Part shown: in pieces, positions 43,532 to 43,574 of the stretch
How positions within the stretch are numbered: position 1 is the stretch's first letter
Layout of the letters: the number at the start of each line of letters is the position of its first letter
Origin: an uncultured Draconibacterium sp.
GTDB lineage: Bacteria; Bacteroidota; Bacteroidia; Bacteroidales; Prolixibacteraceae
Length of the DNA stretch: 43,574 nucleotides
Assembly: GCA_947492175.1 (NCBI GenBank)
Contig: CANLMQ010000044.1
Location: 1 to 43,574 of the forward strand
Reading direction: 5' to 3'
The notes under the pieces: model-generated
Told to the model about the DNA's origin: nothing
Seen by the model: the letters and a program-made list of their open reading frames with translations, nothing else
The model's database searches: none
Position numbers and translations under genes: made by a program

Positions 43532-43574
43532 TCAGAAGAGTGCCAACTGCTGAGCTTTGTGCAAAGTCTTATAT

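Noticed and set aside
1..43574. tRNA, rRNA or known riboswitch
   Set aside because: I looked for T-loop sequences, rRNA cores and familiar riboswitch cores and saw none; a covariance scan would be needed to exclude small RNAs.

Overview
The window looks like a chromosomal segment of a member of the Bacteroidota, probably near the Marinilabiliales/Prolixibacteraceae. The reasons are a SusC/SusD pair under an ECF sigma/FecR pair, promoters of the TTTG-N19-TAnnTTTG type, few Shine-Dalgarno sites, SPII lipoproteins, several Bacteroidota-typical DUF families, and AsnRS next to sigma-54. Genus is inference only.

Layout. (1) 1-7643, minus strand: an ECF sigma factor, FecR anti-sigma, STN-bearing SusC transducer, SusD, a small surface lipoprotein and the start of an M16 zinc peptidase. 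It reads as a surface-signalled uptake locus, probably for peptides or protein. (2) 7644-8597: no intact gene; it holds an IS1380-type transposase fragment. (3) 8598-12155, minus: PAP2-like membrane protein, rpoN and asnS. (4) 12318-15694, minus: a second ECF sigma, zinc-finger anti-sigma, two Spy/CnrX-like periplasmic proteins and a ferritin-like DUF2202 protein, closed by a clear terminator. Three of these proteins have low-complexity Gly/Asn/Arg tails. (5) 15733-18343: a DUF4405 membrane protein with a repeated tail, the PEP synthase/PPDK regulatory kinase, and a DUF2147 protein.

(6) 18344-26517 is the accessory part. It is dense in repeats (a 34-bp palindrome, a MITE-like element of about 421 bp, two copies of a 199-bp repeat flanking a Fic gene, and a strict 41-bp/123-bp higher-order tandem repeat). 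It carries an AT-rich + strand cargo: Fic protein with its own promoter and a double palindromic operator; a PHP-phosphoesterase/SMC-like ATPase coupled to a 77-aa acidic partner, followed by an attC-like hairpin; then a membrane-anchored XRE regulator with a TlpA-like thioredoxin. The PHP-ATPase pair resembles single-gene PHP/ATPase defence systems and is the best candidate for a poorly described system.

(7) 26580-40367: a radical SAM protein, a coiled-coil membrane protein, two tail-to-tail paralogous TonB receptors with a CxxC in the plug (one with a His-rich membrane protein upstream), a DUF3859-like protein, an Ig-like lipoprotein, a PhoD-like phosphatase, and a periplasmic protein overlapping an ArsP-type permease with a Cys-rich tail. 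(8) 40447-43424: RNase R and a TetR regulator with promoter and terminator.

I found no tRNA, rRNA or CRISPR array. All family names come from motif recognition by eye, without database searches.
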